From Mesorhizobium hawassense (lineage in GTDB: Bacteria; Pseudomonadota; Alphaproteobacteria; Rhizobiales; Rhizobiaceae): a stretch of DNA of 64,000 nt. Below the pieces are notes generated by a model. The model saw only the letters and a list, made by a program, of their open reading frames with translations. It was not told the origin of the DNA and did not search any database. The stretch lies in contig NZ_QMBP01000011.1 of NCBI RefSeq assembly GCF_003289945.1, positions 1 through 64,000 of the forward strand, written 5' to 3'. Positions 17,065 through 26,402 of the stretch are shown one piece after another (position 1 is the stretch's first letter; the number at the start of each line of letters is the position of its first letter). A program made the position numbers and the translations under genes.

Positions 17065-18441
17065 TCAGGCCTGCGGCAATGTCACCGCAACATGAAGGCC
17101 GCCGCTGGGCGAGTGCGTGCTGAGCGTGATGTTTGCGGAAAGACGCTCAACAATGCCCGAGACGATGGCAAGACCCATTCCGGTTCCCTCCACCTCGGGC
17201 ACGTTCACGCGATAAAACCGTCGGAACACCGCCTCCCGATGCTTGGGGGCAATGCCCGGGCCGCTGTCGGCGATTGAAAGCGCCCAAGCGCCGGGTTTAG
17301 GCGAGATCAAGACCCTGATCTTACCGCCAACCGGCGTGTATTTGATCGCATTGTCGATCAAATTGCCAATCAATAGACGAAGCATGGGCTCGTCCGTGTT
17401 GACTTCGGCCGACTCGTCTCCGGCGAGCGAGACATCATGCCGCTTCAGCGTGATGAACGTGCCGAATTCGGCGATCAGCGACGCAGTGACATCATAGAGC
17501 CGGACTACTTTCGGGTCGAGCGGCTGATGGCTGATGCGTGCCGCTTCCAGCATCTGCTTGACGAGGCGGGTGGCCTTTTCGTTGCTGGCCGTGAGATCGG
17601 CGAGGATCGTCTCTCGCTCCGTTTCGCCATCTGCATCGGCCAGCATCTGCAGCAGAAGCTTAATCCCGGCATGGGGCGTTCGTAGCTGGTGCGCTGCCAG
17701 GTCAGCGAAGCGTCTTTCTGCCGTCAGCGATCGGTCGAGCTTGCTGAGCAACTGGTTCACTGACATGCCCAGCGGATGCAGGTCGCGCGGCAATGCATCC
17801 ATCGAGATTACGGAGAGGTCGTCGGGCGATCGGCTGCGGATCTGGCGGACCAAGCCGTGAATGGGTCGCAGGCCGTCGCCGATGCCGTACCAGACCAGCA
17901 GCCCGATGACCGGCACCAGCACCATCAGCGGAAAGAACAGATTGAGCATGATGTTCGACACCAGAGTGTCGCGAAGGACTCGCTTTTCGCCGACTTCGAC
18001 GATGATGCCGGTGTTCGGGATAGGCAACGAATAGACACGCCATAGCTCGTTGGCGTAATTTAGCGTGTTGAAGCCGGCCCGCTGGGCGGGGACGCTCTCC
18101 GGGAAGGCGCCATTGGAGAAAATACGGATCTTGCCGTCCTTCCACAGGCGAAATATGTGCGCGTCGGCATAGTCATCCGCCTGATCGTTGATGGCGAGCT
18201 GGTTGCCCATCGCAAAGTCCATGTCCTTGACTTGCTTCGGTGGATTATTTCCAGGCGCTTCGATCTGATGTTCCTGCAGCGTCCAAAGCTCGTTGGCGTC
18301 ATTGATCAGCTTGGCGTCGTAGATCTTGTCGATCTCACTCCGGGCTGAACGGAAGGCAAGGGCTCCTATTATTGCAATCGCGATGAGGATCGTCGGTGTT
18401 ATCCGCAGAAACAGCTTCCAAGTAAGGGTCAGACGCCTCAT
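17065..18441 (-). CDS. Two-component sensor histidine kinase (TctE/QseC type)
   Basis: A 458-residue kinase. A membrane helix (about 11-31), a periplasmic sensor region (about 32-163) and a second helix (about 165-186) are followed by a HAMP-like linker. The dimerisation/phosphoacceptor segment has AAHQLRTPHAG with histidine 251 (the family usually has HELRTP or HQLRTP). The ATPase has N (LIGNLIDNAIKYTP), G1 (DSGPGI), F (FRRFYRV) and G2 (GTGMGLAIV) boxes. It overlaps the response regulator stop by four bases (ATGA), so the pair is one operon. The periplasmic signal is unknown. Confidence 0.93.
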   Translation of the reverse strand: MRRLTLTWKLFLRITPTILIAIAIIGALAFRSARSEIDKIYDAKLINDANELWTLQEHQIEAPGNNPPKQVKDMDFAMGNQLAINDQADDYADAHIFRLWKDGKIRIFSNGAFPESVPAQRAGFNTLNYANELWRVYSLPIPNTGIIVEVGEKRVLRDTLVSNIMLNLFFPLMVLVPVIGLLVWYGIGDGLRPIHGLVRQIRSRSPDDLSVISMDALPRDLHPLGMSVNQLLSKLDRSLTAERRFADLAAHQLRTPHAGIKLLLQMLADADGETERETILADLTASNEKATRLVKQMLEAARISHQPLDPKVVRLYDVTASLIAEFGTFITLKRHDVSLAGDESAEVNTDEPMLRLLIGNLIDNAIKYTPVGGKIRVLISPKPGAWALSIADSGPGIAPKHREAVFRRFYRVNVPEVEGTGMGLAIVSGIVERLSANITLSTHSPSGGLHVAVTLPQA

Positions 18442-19094
18442 GCCTCGACCATATAGCCGACGCCCCGGATGGAGCGGATGAACTCGGCCCCAAGCTTCCT
18501 GCGCAGATTGTAGATGATGACCTCGGTCGTGTTGCTTTCCACCGCGCTATCGGCGCTGTAAAGCGCGTATTCGATGTCACTCTTTGTGACGTACTTGCCC
18601 GCGCGCTCCATCAGAAGCTTTAGCAGCCGGAATTCCTTGGCGGTCATAGCGATCTGGCCCTCGGCGCCGCGCACCACCATTGCCGCCGGATCCAATTCGA
18701 TGTCGCCGCTTTTGAGAATGACTTCAGTGCGGCCCTCCCGTCGGCGTATGAGGGCGCGCAGCCGTGCCAGCAATTCGTCGAGGTCGAACGGCTTGATTAG
18801 ATAATCGTCGGCTCCGCTGTCGAGCCCTTCGACCTTTTGCAGGGACGTATCGCGGGCAGTGAGCAGAAGGATAGGCACATCGTTTCGGTTCTTCCGCGCC
18901 GAGCGCAGAACTTCAATCCCGTCCACCCCGGGCAGGTTGACGTCGAGCACGACCACGTCGAAGGCGAGATCCTCGAGCCCCGCAATTGCAGCCTCGCCAT
19001 CCTGCATCCAGTCCACCCCGTAGGCGTGCTTTTCAAGAGCCTTCTTCAGCGAAGAGCCGAGGATCAAATCATCCTCAACCAGGAGCAGGCGCAT
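18438..19094 (-). CDS. OmpR-family response regulator
   Basis: A 218-residue regulator with a receiver domain (acidic pocket EDD at 7-9, phosphoacceptor D51 in VVLDVNLPGVDG, conserved K in DYLIKPFD) and an OmpR/PhoB winged helix (MTAKEFRLLKLLMER, ending IRGVGYMVEA). It is phosphorylated by the coupled kinase downstream. It points away from the secreted-peptide/glycine-rich gene pair at 19.9-20.5 kb, the nearest candidate targets, which are separated from it by an 830-base stretch. Confidence 0.93.
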   Translation of the reverse strand: MRLLLVEDDLILGSSLKKALEKHAYGVDWMQDGEAAIAGLEDLAFDVVVLDVNLPGVDGIEVLRSARKNRNDVPILLLTARDTSLQKVEGLDSGADDYLIKPFDLDELLARLRALIRRREGRTEVILKSGDIELDPAAMVVRGAEGQIAMTAKEFRLLKLLMERAGKYVTKSDIEYALYSADSAVESNTTEVIIYNLRRKLGAEFIRSIRGVGYMVEA

Positions 19095-19928
19095 GGCTTG
19101 TGATGCCTTTGTGTGTTGCTATGAACCGGATGTCTTTCCGGTCCGGCTGCGGATCAAGGAACTCCATCGCGGCATTTTGCAGGCAGAATAGGGGTGCCCC
19201 GGGCGTGTGCAGTCACAGTTGCGAGACCAATCGTAAGCGAGTGGACAGGCTGTACATGCGACTGGCCGATCTCGCCGATCCTAGGTATCCAGGCCGCTCG
19301 CAGCAAGCCGTTCCACCGTGCATGCCGGACCGTGGATGGAAGCCCTTGCCGCCTACACGCGGGGGGCGCCTGTCTGTCTGCTTTGGCTCCGGCTAACTCC
19401 AAACCGGGCAGTCTCCTTCCGCCTGAAGACCGTCAGTCTGGAAAGCCCCTAAAGCCAGGCGTCAAAGTCGCTTCAGCCAAAATCCGGACGCGCTTACGAG
19501 TTGGTGAGCTACGCCTCTCGGACGCCCGGAGATGCGAAAGCATCCTTGCTCTCGCAAACTCGCCCGAGCCCAAATCCGGCTGTCAGCCGTACAGGCGAGC
19601 GAAGTAGACATTTCACGCGACGCTTAACTCCAGCCGTCCTCTATGACCTGGGCAGCGGCTATCGCGCCGCCTCGCCGAACTCCTTCGACGCGACCATGTG
19701 CAATCCGAAGTTATGCAGACTTGCCTTGGGCGTCTGAAATTAGCACGCCTGTGATCGAAAAGTCGTTGCCGGTAGCCAAAGGTTGGCCGGCGACACCCGA
19801 AAATGGCTGTCAGCCGGTTGTCAGCTTGGATTCGCTATCTCGTACCAGTGACGGTCGCAAGCCGTCGTAGCCTACAGATTGAATTACCAATCGCATTGCA
19901 CCCCCCAACCCACCCGATTGGAGACCTC
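19095..19928. other. Long gene-free stretch upstream of the two-component operon
   Basis: About 830 bases with only short overlapping frames (for example 19194-19607 and 19501-19737) that show no motif, signal peptide or ribosome site. It must contain the promoter of the response regulator and probably that of the small gene at 19929. It may be decayed sequence. Confidence 0.5.
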
Positions 19929-20024
19929 ATGTATCGCACTCTCATTCCAGCCGCCTTTGCGGGCATGTTCGCTGGACCCGGCAGTTGCTGCACGGCTGCG
20001 ATATCTTCGGCCGAACTGGCTTAA
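19929..20024 (+). CDS. Possible 31-residue secreted peptide
   Basis: ATG at 19929 is preceded by TTGGAG about 7 bases upstream. The peptide MYRTLIPAAFAGMFAGPGSC is hydrophobic and signal-like, then CTAAISSAELA and a stop. It lies 27 bases before the glycine-rich protein gene and is probably co-transcribed with it. It could be a leader peptide, a small secreted protein or the truncated start of a longer one. Confidence 0.4.
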   Translation: MYRTLIPAAFAGMFAGPGSCCTAAISSAELA

Positions 20025-20051
20025 TAACAGAAACTTCACGCGGAGGATAAT

Positions 20052-20459
20052 ATGACCAAAATTCCCTTCAACCGACTTGTCTGGCTCACGCTGCGCGCAT
20101 CGACGGCGCTGATGCTCACCATTGCACCCTACAATTTGGCGCTTCACGGTGCTGCCAAGATCGTGCCTGCCGCTGCCCACGCCGAGTCCGAGGGCGGCGG
20201 TGGTAACGGCGGTGGCGGTGGCGACGGCGGTCACGACGGCGGCAACGGCGGCGGCAGCAATGACGGCGGTGATGGCGGCGATAGCCACAGCAGCAGCAGC
20301 GGAAGCTCTAGTGGCCATGATGGCGACCCGGAAGCTGCTGACGGCCAGGGCGAGGACAATATAGGTGGCCCCGGCACGACGGGCACAGGTGCAGGTTCTG
20401 CTACCGAGACCGACGGATCCGATGATTCATCTGCCGTGCCCCAGGTGACGGACAACTAA
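20052..20459 (+). CDS. Secreted glycine-rich, low-complexity protein
   Basis: A 135-residue protein with a strong ribosome site (GCGGAGGATAAT before the ATG). An N-terminal hydrophobic segment (LTLRASTALMLTIAP) ends with AAAHAE, a likely signal-peptidase site near residue 44. The rest is low-complexity: GGGGNGGGGGDGGHDGG, then serine/histidine/aspartate runs, and an acidic T/S-rich tail. Nothing folded is evident. Glycine/aspartate repeats can bind calcium or stay disordered on the cell surface. It lies near the two-component operon and may be its target. Confidence 0.7.
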   Translation: MTKIPFNRLVWLTLRASTALMLTIAPYNLALHGAAKIVPAAAHAESEGGGGNGGGGGDGGHDGGNGGGSNDGGDGGDSHSSSSGSSSGHDGDPEAADGQGEDNIGGPGTTGTGAGSATETDGSDDSSAVPQVTDN

Positions 20460-20490
20460 GTGCGCCCCGCACCCTCCTTACGAAAATGTA

Positions 20491-20512
20491 TTCCCGCGGT
20501 AAGGCGCGGGAA
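20491..20512 (+). terminator. Hairpin after the glycine-rich gene
   Basis: TTCCCGCG and CGCGGGAA pair perfectly around a six-base loop, 32 bases past the stop of the glycine-rich gene. There is no T tract, so it may only be a stabilising or factor-dependent terminator hairpin. Confidence 0.5.
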
Positions 20513-20684
20513 ACATCAATGGTCCATTGCTCCGGAAGGCTGAGCCACCCCAACCCCGGCTGAACTGTCCCGTTTTCCTCGATGGTCGGGAGTACACTTA
20601 TGCGGTCGCTGATCGGTCGTATGCGGGTATCGGCCGCAACAAAAAGTAGCCGCGAATGCTAGATGAGAAGCCTAGGAGTGGCCA

Positions 20685-21455
20685 GTGACACCATTGGTTC
20701 CTGGGGTCGACAGTTGCAGTCTGAGCCATGACCGCGAGCCTCCAGAAGTGCCTGGCCAGCGAGCGCGCCTGACATCATCGCCCGAGGCAAGGGTAGCGCC
20801 CCTTGATGACATAGGCACCTTGGGCCTGCACAACTTTATCGCAAAACAGTTTGCCAGGCCGGAAGGTATTTGTGGGCGCGTAGCCGGGGCCGTCATGGGG
20901 CTGATAAACCATGTGCCAAACATGCGGGCCATCGAACTATTGGACATCGCCGAACGTGATGATGTGCTCGAAATGGGATTTGGGCCGGGTTGGGCCCTCA
21001 AGAGAATGGCCAAGCTTGCGCGCGCAGGAACGATTATTGGAGTGGATCGGTCGCCGACCATGTTTCGTCAGGCCCAGTCTCGAAATCGAAGAGCAATTGA
21101 GGACGGAAAGGTGAAATTGATCCAGGGCAGATTCGAGCAGCTGCCACTGGAAACCGCCACCTTTGACAAAGTTCTGGCTGTCAACGTGATCTACTTTTGT
21201 TCCTCGGAAGGAACCGCCCTCAAGGAAGCTCGCAGGGTATTGCGCCGGGGCGGTACCATGTCGATCTACGTGACGGATTGCTCTTACATGAGGGGGTTGC
21301 AGTTCATCGGTCCTGAAACCAAGCAAACATTTGACCAAAGAGGACTGGAGGACTTGTTGGTTAACAGCGCGTTTGGGTCCGATCAAATCGAAATCCACCC
21401 GGTCTGGTTGCCGTTCGGGTTTCGCGGCCTCGTGGCCCGACTATGTAAGGTGTAA
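20685..21455 (+). CDS. Class I SAM-dependent methyltransferase
   Basis: A methyltransferase of the Methyltransf_11 type. Motif I is VLEMGFGPGWAL, motif II IIGVDRSPTMFRQA, motif IV FDKVLAVNVIYF, and motif V has the EARRVLRRGGTM turn. It uses S-adenosylmethionine; the substrate is unknown. The frame is open from a GTG at 20685, but the first 45 residues look unlike the family, so the true start may be later, for example a TTG near 20820 just before the LHNFIAKQFARPEG segment. No neighbour suggests its role. Confidence 0.8.
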   Translation: MTPLVPGVDSCSLSHDREPPEVPGQRARLTSSPEARVAPLDDIGTLGLHNFIAKQFARPEGICGRVAGAVMGLINHVPNMRAIELLDIAERDDVLEMGFGPGWALKRMAKLARAGTIIGVDRSPTMFRQAQSRNRRAIEDGKVKLIQGRFEQLPLETATFDKVLAVNVIYFCSSEGTALKEARRVLRRGGTMSIYVTDCSYMRGLQFIGPETKQTFDQRGLEDLLVNSAFGSDQIEIHPVWLPFGFRGLVARLCKV

Positions 21456-22131
21456 ATGTCAGGCAAGGAGCGGAGGTCATAGCTGCAGCATCCATATAAG
21501 AGGAGCGCGCCCAACTGGCGGAGGTCTCCCGTTCCTAGTTGTCCAAACGATCCACGAGGGTTACGACAAGGCGATCGATATCGGACCACGTAGTGCGGTG
21601 ATTGACGGTCGCATCGCACAACCAGGCGGCCGTGGAGCGCGGTTCATGAAGGCGTTGCGAGCCGCTTTCTTGAAGGTCGGACATTGAGTTCCGGATGTAT
21701 GCCGACTTGGTTCCGTGGATGGCGAAACAAACGATGTGCTCGAGACAGGGGCCTTCAACTCCATCACCGGGTGCTGCCTGAGGGCGAAGTGCTGGCTCGA
21801 CGTTCCAGTGGCCGGACGCGGAAGGCGGTCAGACTCAGTTCCTTGACCGTCGTTGAGCAGCCGAATCAATCCTCAGCTTGACCTTTGTGCCGAATTCCTC
21901 ACAAAAAAATCGACGCGACCTAGGCCTGCCAAAACGAACATTCCTGCCAAATGCAAGGGTCCTCTTTCGAGTCAATTCGTCCTTAGTCGGTCGTTCCGCA
22001 TTGTGCCCCAATCGAGACGTTCGGCGCTTCAAAAGCCAGCCTCGCCTGCCGGCATAATGGCGGGCGACGCTGCGAAATGTGAGATCCTCGCGTCGCCCGC
22101 TATGCGAGTCAGCCCACGGCGCCGGCGCTTG
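21456..22131. other. Gene-poor stretch left of the transfer genes
   Basis: About 680 bases with no recognisable gene. Several short frames cross it (for example 21331-21687, whose C-terminal half is protein-like but unrecognised). It could be decayed sequence at or near the left part of the mobile element. No traG coupling-protein gene follows traD here, as it does in the Ti-type order. Confidence 0.5.
22061..22101 (-). terminator. Long perfect hairpin downstream of traD
   Basis: GCGGGCGACGC (22061-22071) and GCGTCGCCCGC (22091-22101) are exact complements around a 19-base loop, 30 bases past the traD stop. It is probably the terminator of the traC-traD transcript; no clear T tract follows. 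Confidence 0.55.
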
Positions 22132-22365
22132 TCACTGTTCTTGCCTTGGTTCCCCGATGAACGCCTCCCAACCTCTCTTCGACCATATTTCTCGTATCTG
22201 TTCACCTTGATCGCTCTTGAGCTTGTCAGCCGTCCAGAGCAGAGCGCCGTAGATAGTGGCACGATCATCGGCGGTCAGATTAACGATACCCGCCTTGACG
22301 ACGAGCCCGCCGAGCTCGATCAGGTGCCGGGTGCGTTTGCGGCGTTCGACCTGCCAGGTGCGCAT
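22132..22365 (-). CDS. traD: Conjugal transfer protein TraD
   Basis: A 77-residue basic protein matching the small TraD of rhizobial and Ti-plasmid transfer systems: an N-terminal RKRTRHLIELGGLVVKAG stretch, then ADDRATIYGALLWTADKL, then an acidic-basic tail. It is an accessory protein of DNA processing at oriT. Its ATG follows the traC stop after one base, so the two genes are coupled. The expected next gene, the TraG coupling protein, is missing here. Confidence 0.82.
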   Translation of the reverse strand: MRTWQVERRKRTRHLIELGGLVVKAGIVNLTADDRATIYGALLWTADKLKSDQGEQIREIWSKRGWEAFIGEPRQEQ

Positions 22366-22366
22366 G

Positions 22367-22693
22367 TCATGCCGAGCCAGAGCCGCTTGCCGGCGATTGC
22401 GGGCTGCCCGGTTGCGCTGGAGCGCCGCGCAGGTTGCGCTGAGATTGTGAAGCAGTTCGCCGGGACCGACTGTCGAAAAACATCACCCCACGCTTGGCCC
22501 ATGCCTCACGCTTTGCGGCGTCCTTCGTCTCGGCGATCGCGACCAGTGCACCGGCCAGTTCGTCGGTGCTGAGTTGATCGGCGCCGGTGGCGATCACCAG
22601 CTCGCCAAGCTGCTGCACCTTTCGGTTTTTCAGCTCATTGGCTTTTTCCTCCAGTGCTTTCAGTTCGGCGTCAAAATCCCGTGGTTTACGCAT
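22367..22693 (-). CDS. traC: Conjugal transfer protein TraC
   Basis: A 108-residue TraC: MRKPRDFDAELKALEEKAN, a charged helical N-terminus, then a stretch containing GELVIATGADQLSTDELAG. The C-terminus is rich in S, R, P and Q. TraC assists the TraA relaxase at oriT. The start at 22691-22693 is chosen because it matches the normal TraC N-terminus; the frame is open further upstream, through the oriT region. It diverges from traA, the standard rhizobial arrangement. Confidence 0.83.
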   Translation of the reverse strand: MRKPRDFDAELKALEEKANELKNRKVQQLGELVIATGADQLSTDELAGALVAIAETKDAAKREAWAKRGVMFFDSRSRRTASQSQRNLRGAPAQPGSPQSPASGSGSA

Positions 22694-22808
22694 GTGCTGT
22701 CTCCTTCGATTGTCGATGCGGCGATGATAGGGGAGCAGCTGCCGGAAGGCTTCAGGGCTGCCGAGACAGCCCGAGACGGGCTGGTCCATCCCGAGAATTT
22801 TTCGAGGG

Positions 22809-22836
22809 AGGGCGCGCTTATACGTCGTGCCGACGT
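22809..22836. other. Origin of transfer (oriT), nic region with adjacent inverted repeat
   Basis: AGGGCGCGCTTATACG lies between traC and traA. As I recall, MobQ-type nic sites (RSF1010, Ti) contain AGGGCGCACTTA or its complement; this differs at one base. Directly beside it ACGTCG-TGC-CGACGT (22822-22836) is a perfect inverted repeat, as found next to nic in this family. TraA should nick one strand here. The position between divergent traC and traA is the usual oriT position. Confidence 0.75.
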
Positions 22837-22866
22837 GCGCTTTGACGTGCAAATAGTCTGGTCGCG

Positions 22867-25800
22867 ATGGCGATCTTTCATCTTCACGTCAAGGTCATTG
22901 GCCGCAAGGCAGGGAGCAGCGCTGTAGCGTCTGCCGCCTACCGCTCGGCCTCGCGGCTACGGGATGAGCGCATCGATCGAAGTCACGACTTCTCGGCCAA
23001 GCGCGGGGTCGTCCATTCCGAGGTCCTGCTGCCAGAGAATGCGCCAGATGCCTGGAGTGACCGCGAACGGCTGTGGAACGACGTCGAGGCGTTCGAGGTG
23101 CGCAGGGATGCTCAGCTTGCCCGCGAGGTGGAATTCGCCCTCCCGCGCGAACTGAGCCAGGCGCAAGGGATCGAACTGGCACGAGACTTCGTTCAGGCCG
23201 AGTTCGTCAGCCGAGGCATGGTCGCCGATATCAATGTGCATTGGGACAGGGCAGAGGATGGCAGCCCGAAACCGCATGCCCATGTCATGCTCACCATGCG
23301 GTCGGTCGACGAGAACGGTTTTGGTCCGAAAGTGCGCGACTGGAACCAAACCGAGCTGGTTGAGCGCTGGCGCCAGCGTTGGGCGGAACTTGCCAATGAG
23401 CGCCTGGCCGAACTCGACATCGACGCCCGCATCGATCATCGCAGTCTGGAGGCGCAAGGTATTGCCTTGGAGCCGCAAACCCAGATTGGTGCACCGGCCA
23501 AACGCATTGAGGGCAGCGACATTGACGTTGCCGGCAATGAAGCAGAGCGCACCGAACTGCATCGCGAGATCGCGCGCGACAATGGCGCGCGCATCATCGC
23601 CGATCCTGGCCTGGCGCTGGATGCCATCACGCATCAGCAATCGACCTTTACACGCAAAGACATTGCGAAGTTCGCGCATCGCCACAGCGACGGAATGGAA
23701 CAGTTCGACGCGGTGATGGGAGCCATCAGCGGAGCGCCTGACCTGGTCGAACTCGGCAAGGACGGACGCGGTGAAGATCGCTTCACCACGCGGCAGATGA
23801 TCGAGACCGAACAGCGCCTGCATCGCGCGGCAGAACGCATGGCTGGACAAGAGCGTCATGCGGTGAGTGACGCAGATCGCGAGGCGGCTTTGGCGCGCGC
23901 AGCGCAAGGCGGTCTTGTCCTCTCGGGCGAGCAGGCCGGTGCACTGGATCACATCACCGAGGGCCGCGGTCTTGATGTCGTCGTCGGGTTTGCCGGAACC
24001 GGCAAGAGCGCCATGCTGGGTGTTGCGCGCCAGGCATGGGCGGCAGCGGGCTACGAGGTTCGAGGCGCGGCGCTCTCCGGCATTGCTGCCGAGAATCTCG
24101 CAAGCGGGTCGGGGATCTCGTCGCGCACCATCGCCAGTATGGAACATTGCTGGGAACAGGGCAGGGATCTTCTCGCCGCGCGCGATGTGCTGGTGATCGA
24201 CGAAGCCGGCATGGTCGGCACGCGCCAGTTGGAGCGCGTGCTCTCCCATGCAGCGGACGTTGGCGCAAAGGTTGTGCTGGTCGGCGATCCGCAGCAACTG
24301 CAGGCGATCGAGGCCGGCGCTGCGTTCCGCTCCATCCATGAGCGTCATGGCGGCGTCGAGATCGGTCAGGTGCGCCGGCAGCGCGAGGACTGGCAGCGCG
24401 AGGCCACGCGCGATCTGGCAACCGGCAGGATCGGCGCTGCGATCGGCGCCTATGACGCGCAAGGTATGGTGCACCAGGCTGCCACGCGCAATGAGGCGCG
24501 CAGCGATCTGGTCGAGCGCTGGGACCGCGACAGGCAGGCACATCCAGAGGCAAGCCGGATCATTCTCACCCACACAAACGACGAGGTTCGCGCGCTCAAC
24601 AAGGCGGCGCGCGAGCGCATGCGCGCTGCGGGAGATCTCGGCGACGATGTTCAGGTGAATGTCGAGCGCGGCGCAAGAAACTTCGCAAGCGGCGATCGCG
24701 TCATGTTCTTGCGCAACGAGCGCGGGCTCGGTGTCAAGAACGGCACGCTTGGCACCGTAGAGGAAATCAGCACACAGAGTATGACGGCGCGCACCGATGA
24801 CGGCAGGCCCGTACGGTTCGACCTGAAAGACTATGCTCACATCGACCACGGCTATGCCGCGACCATTCACAAGGCCCAGGGCATGACCGTCGACCGCACG
24901 CATGTACTGGCGACGCCTGGCATGGATGCGCATGGCAGCTATGTCGCCCTGTCGCGGCATCGAGACGGGACGGACCTGCATTACGGCAGCGATGACTTCG
25001 CGACCCGCGAACGGCTCGTTCGGACGCTGTCACGCGACCGCGCCAAGGACATGGCGTCGGACTACGACCGTATCGACCCGGCGCAACATTATGCCGAGCG
25101 GCGCGGGATCACCTTCCGGCAACGCGTGGTCGAGATCGTGCGCCGGATCGTTCCGGAGAAGCTGCGCGACAGGATCGGCGGGCTGCTCGACGGGTTGCGC
25201 TCGCCAGGAGATGCCGAGCCCAGACAAGACCGTGGGCGGCCGGTAAGGGAAAATGTTGGAGCGCAAATTGGAGATGCCGGCCCCACGCCTGGAAGAGAAG
25301 CTTCCGCCAGGGGAGCGTATCGCGAAACGGATGTGCCGGTGGACCCGGAAGCGGCGTTGCGCCGCGCTCGCACGAAGGCGCTTGTGCGTCATGCGCGCGC
25401 CATCGATTCGATCATCAGCACTGGAAATGCCGACGGGCAGGGAAGTCCCGAGCAGATGCGCGAATTGAGGGAGGCCCGCAGCGCATTCGAGAAGGTTCGG
25501 CCGCATGGCTGGCGCGATGCCGAAGCGGCCTACGTCAAGAATCCGGAACTGGTTCGTGAAGCGGCGACCGGCCGCGTCAACCGCATCGTGCTCGCTCTTC
25601 AGCTTGAAACGGAAATCCGCACCGGGATGGACATCGATCCGATCCGCCGCGCGGACCGTTTCGTGGAACGCTGGCAGAAGCTTCACCGGACGAGCCAGGA
25701 GCAATACCAGGCCGGCGACATGTCCGGCTACAAGTCAACGCGCTCGGCTATGTCCGACATGGCCAAGAGCCTCGAGCGCGATCCGCAACTGGAATCGCTG

Positions 25801-25911
25801 CTCGCCAATCACAAGAAGGCCCTTGGCATCCAGGTCGAATCCGGTCGGCGCCTTGGTGCGGAACTCGCACTCAGCCACGGCATCGGCAGGGGGCTCGGTA
25901 TCGGTATCTGA
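22867..25911 (+). CDS. traA: TraA relaxase-helicase (MobQ family)
   Basis: A 1014-residue relaxase. The N-terminal MobA/MobL domain (about 1-220) has tyrosine 25 (SAAYRSAS), the likely nicking residue, and the metal-binding histidine triad H125, H137, H139 (NVHWD ... PHAHVML). A superfamily I helicase follows (about 340-740): Walker A GFAGTGKS (374-381), VLVIDEAGMVG, GDPQQLQAI, and a late YAATIHKAQGMT motif. The C-terminal part (about 790-1014) is variable and charged. It nicks oriT, stays on the 5' end and unwinds the strand for transfer. With no type IV secretion genes in the window, the element probably borrows a mating channel. Confidence 0.93.
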   Translation: MAIFHLHVKVIGRKAGSSAVASAAYRSASRLRDERIDRSHDFSAKRGVVHSEVLLPENAPDAWSDRERLWNDVEAFEVRRDAQLAREVEFALPRELSQAQGIELARDFVQAEFVSRGMVADINVHWDRAEDGSPKPHAHVMLTMRSVDENGFGPKVRDWNQTELVERWRQRWAELANERLAELDIDARIDHRSLEAQGIALEPQTQIGAPAKRIEGSDIDVAGNEAERTELHREIARDNGARIIADPGLALDAITHQQSTFTRKDIAKFAHRHSDGMEQFDAVMGAISGAPDLVELGKDGRGEDRFTTRQMIETEQRLHRAAERMAGQERHAVSDADREAALARAAQGGLVLSGEQAGALDHITEGRGLDVVVGFAGTGKSAMLGVARQAWAAAGYEVRGAALSGIAAENLASGSGISSRTIASMEHCWEQGRDLLAARDVLVIDEAGMVGTRQLERVLSHAADVGAKVVLVGDPQQLQAIEAGAAFRSIHERHGGVEIGQVRRQREDWQREATRDLATGRIGAAIGAYDAQGMVHQAATRNEARSDLVERWDRDRQAHPEASRIILTHTNDEVRALNKAARERMRAAGDLGDDVQVNVERGARNFASGDRVMFLRNERGLGVKNGTLGTVEEISTQSMTARTDDGRPVRFDLKDYAHIDHGYAATIHKAQGMTVDRTHVLATPGMDAHGSYVALSRHRDGTDLHYGSDDFATRERLVRTLSRDRAKDMASDYDRIDPAQHYAERRGITFRQRVVEIVRRIVPEKLRDRIGGLLDGLRSPGDAEPRQDRGRPVRENVGAQIGDAGPTPGREASARGAYRETDVPVDPEAALRRARTKALVRHARAIDSIISTGNADGQGSPEQMRELREARSAFEKVRPHGWRDAEAAYVKNPELVREAATGRVNRIVLALQLETEIRTGMDIDPIRRADRFVERWQKLHRTSQEQYQAGDMSGYKSTRSAMSDMAKSLERDPQLESLLANHKKALGIQVESGRRLGAELALSHGIGRGLGIGI

Positions 25912-26038
25912 ACCCCTCCGATTTGCCGCCGGTCCCACGCCCCAGGTCGACGAGATTACAAATCTGATTGCGCGAGGCCTGGGCTGCCTGTCTGGTTCCA
26001 GCAGGTGTCAGATGCTCTCAGCGAAAGGCAAGGCAGCC

Positions 26039-26254
26039 ATGCCTGAACCGGATCGTATCATTCGCCTTACGACCGTCCTCGCGCGGACCGGCTTGTCTCG
26101 CTCAACGATATACCGAAAAATCGCCGAAGGCACCTTCCCGGCTCAGATCAAGATCAGCGTAAACGGTGCGGGATGGAGGGAATCCGATATCAATCGGTGG
26201 GTCGCTGATCCTGTCTCCTGGCACACCAGTGCGGCACGACAAAACAGCGACTAA
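26039..26254 (+). CDS. AlpA-family excisionase/regulator
   Basis: A 71-residue protein with a MerR-like winged helix: IIRLTTVLARTGLSRSTIYR, then KIAEGTFPAQIKIS and WRESDINRWVAD. This is the AlpA family, which controls integrase expression and often acts as an excisionase. It lies between traA and the integrase, as expected for an integrative element. The start was chosen at the first ATG that keeps the typical N-terminus. Confidence 0.85.
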   Translation: MPEPDRIIRLTTVLARTGLSRSTIYRKIAEGTFPAQIKISVNGAGWRESDINRWVADPVSWHTSAARQNSD

Positions 26255-26374
26255 CGGCGCTGGAAAGGGCCGCTAGCCGACTGGCAGGTCTCGGAGACGT
26301 GACGGCGGTGGGCCGTCCTCTAGTAAGCAACCGCTAGTAATCGAAGCGCTGCAACTGATCCCCACATTTTACCC

Positions 26375-26402
26375 GATGCCGGCCTGATCGCCATTCGGCA
26401 TC
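26375..26402 (-). terminator. Hairpin at the end of the integrase operon
   Basis: GATGCCG (26375-26381) and CGGCATC (26396-26402) form a perfect 7-bp stem overlapping the stop codon of the small Cys4 gene. It may end the integrase transcript; no strong T tract. Confidence 0.45.

Noticed and set aside
21331..21687. 118-codon plus-strand frame overlapping the methyltransferase end
   Set aside because: Partly protein-like at its C-terminus but overlaps a better gene and shows no recognised domain or ribosome site.
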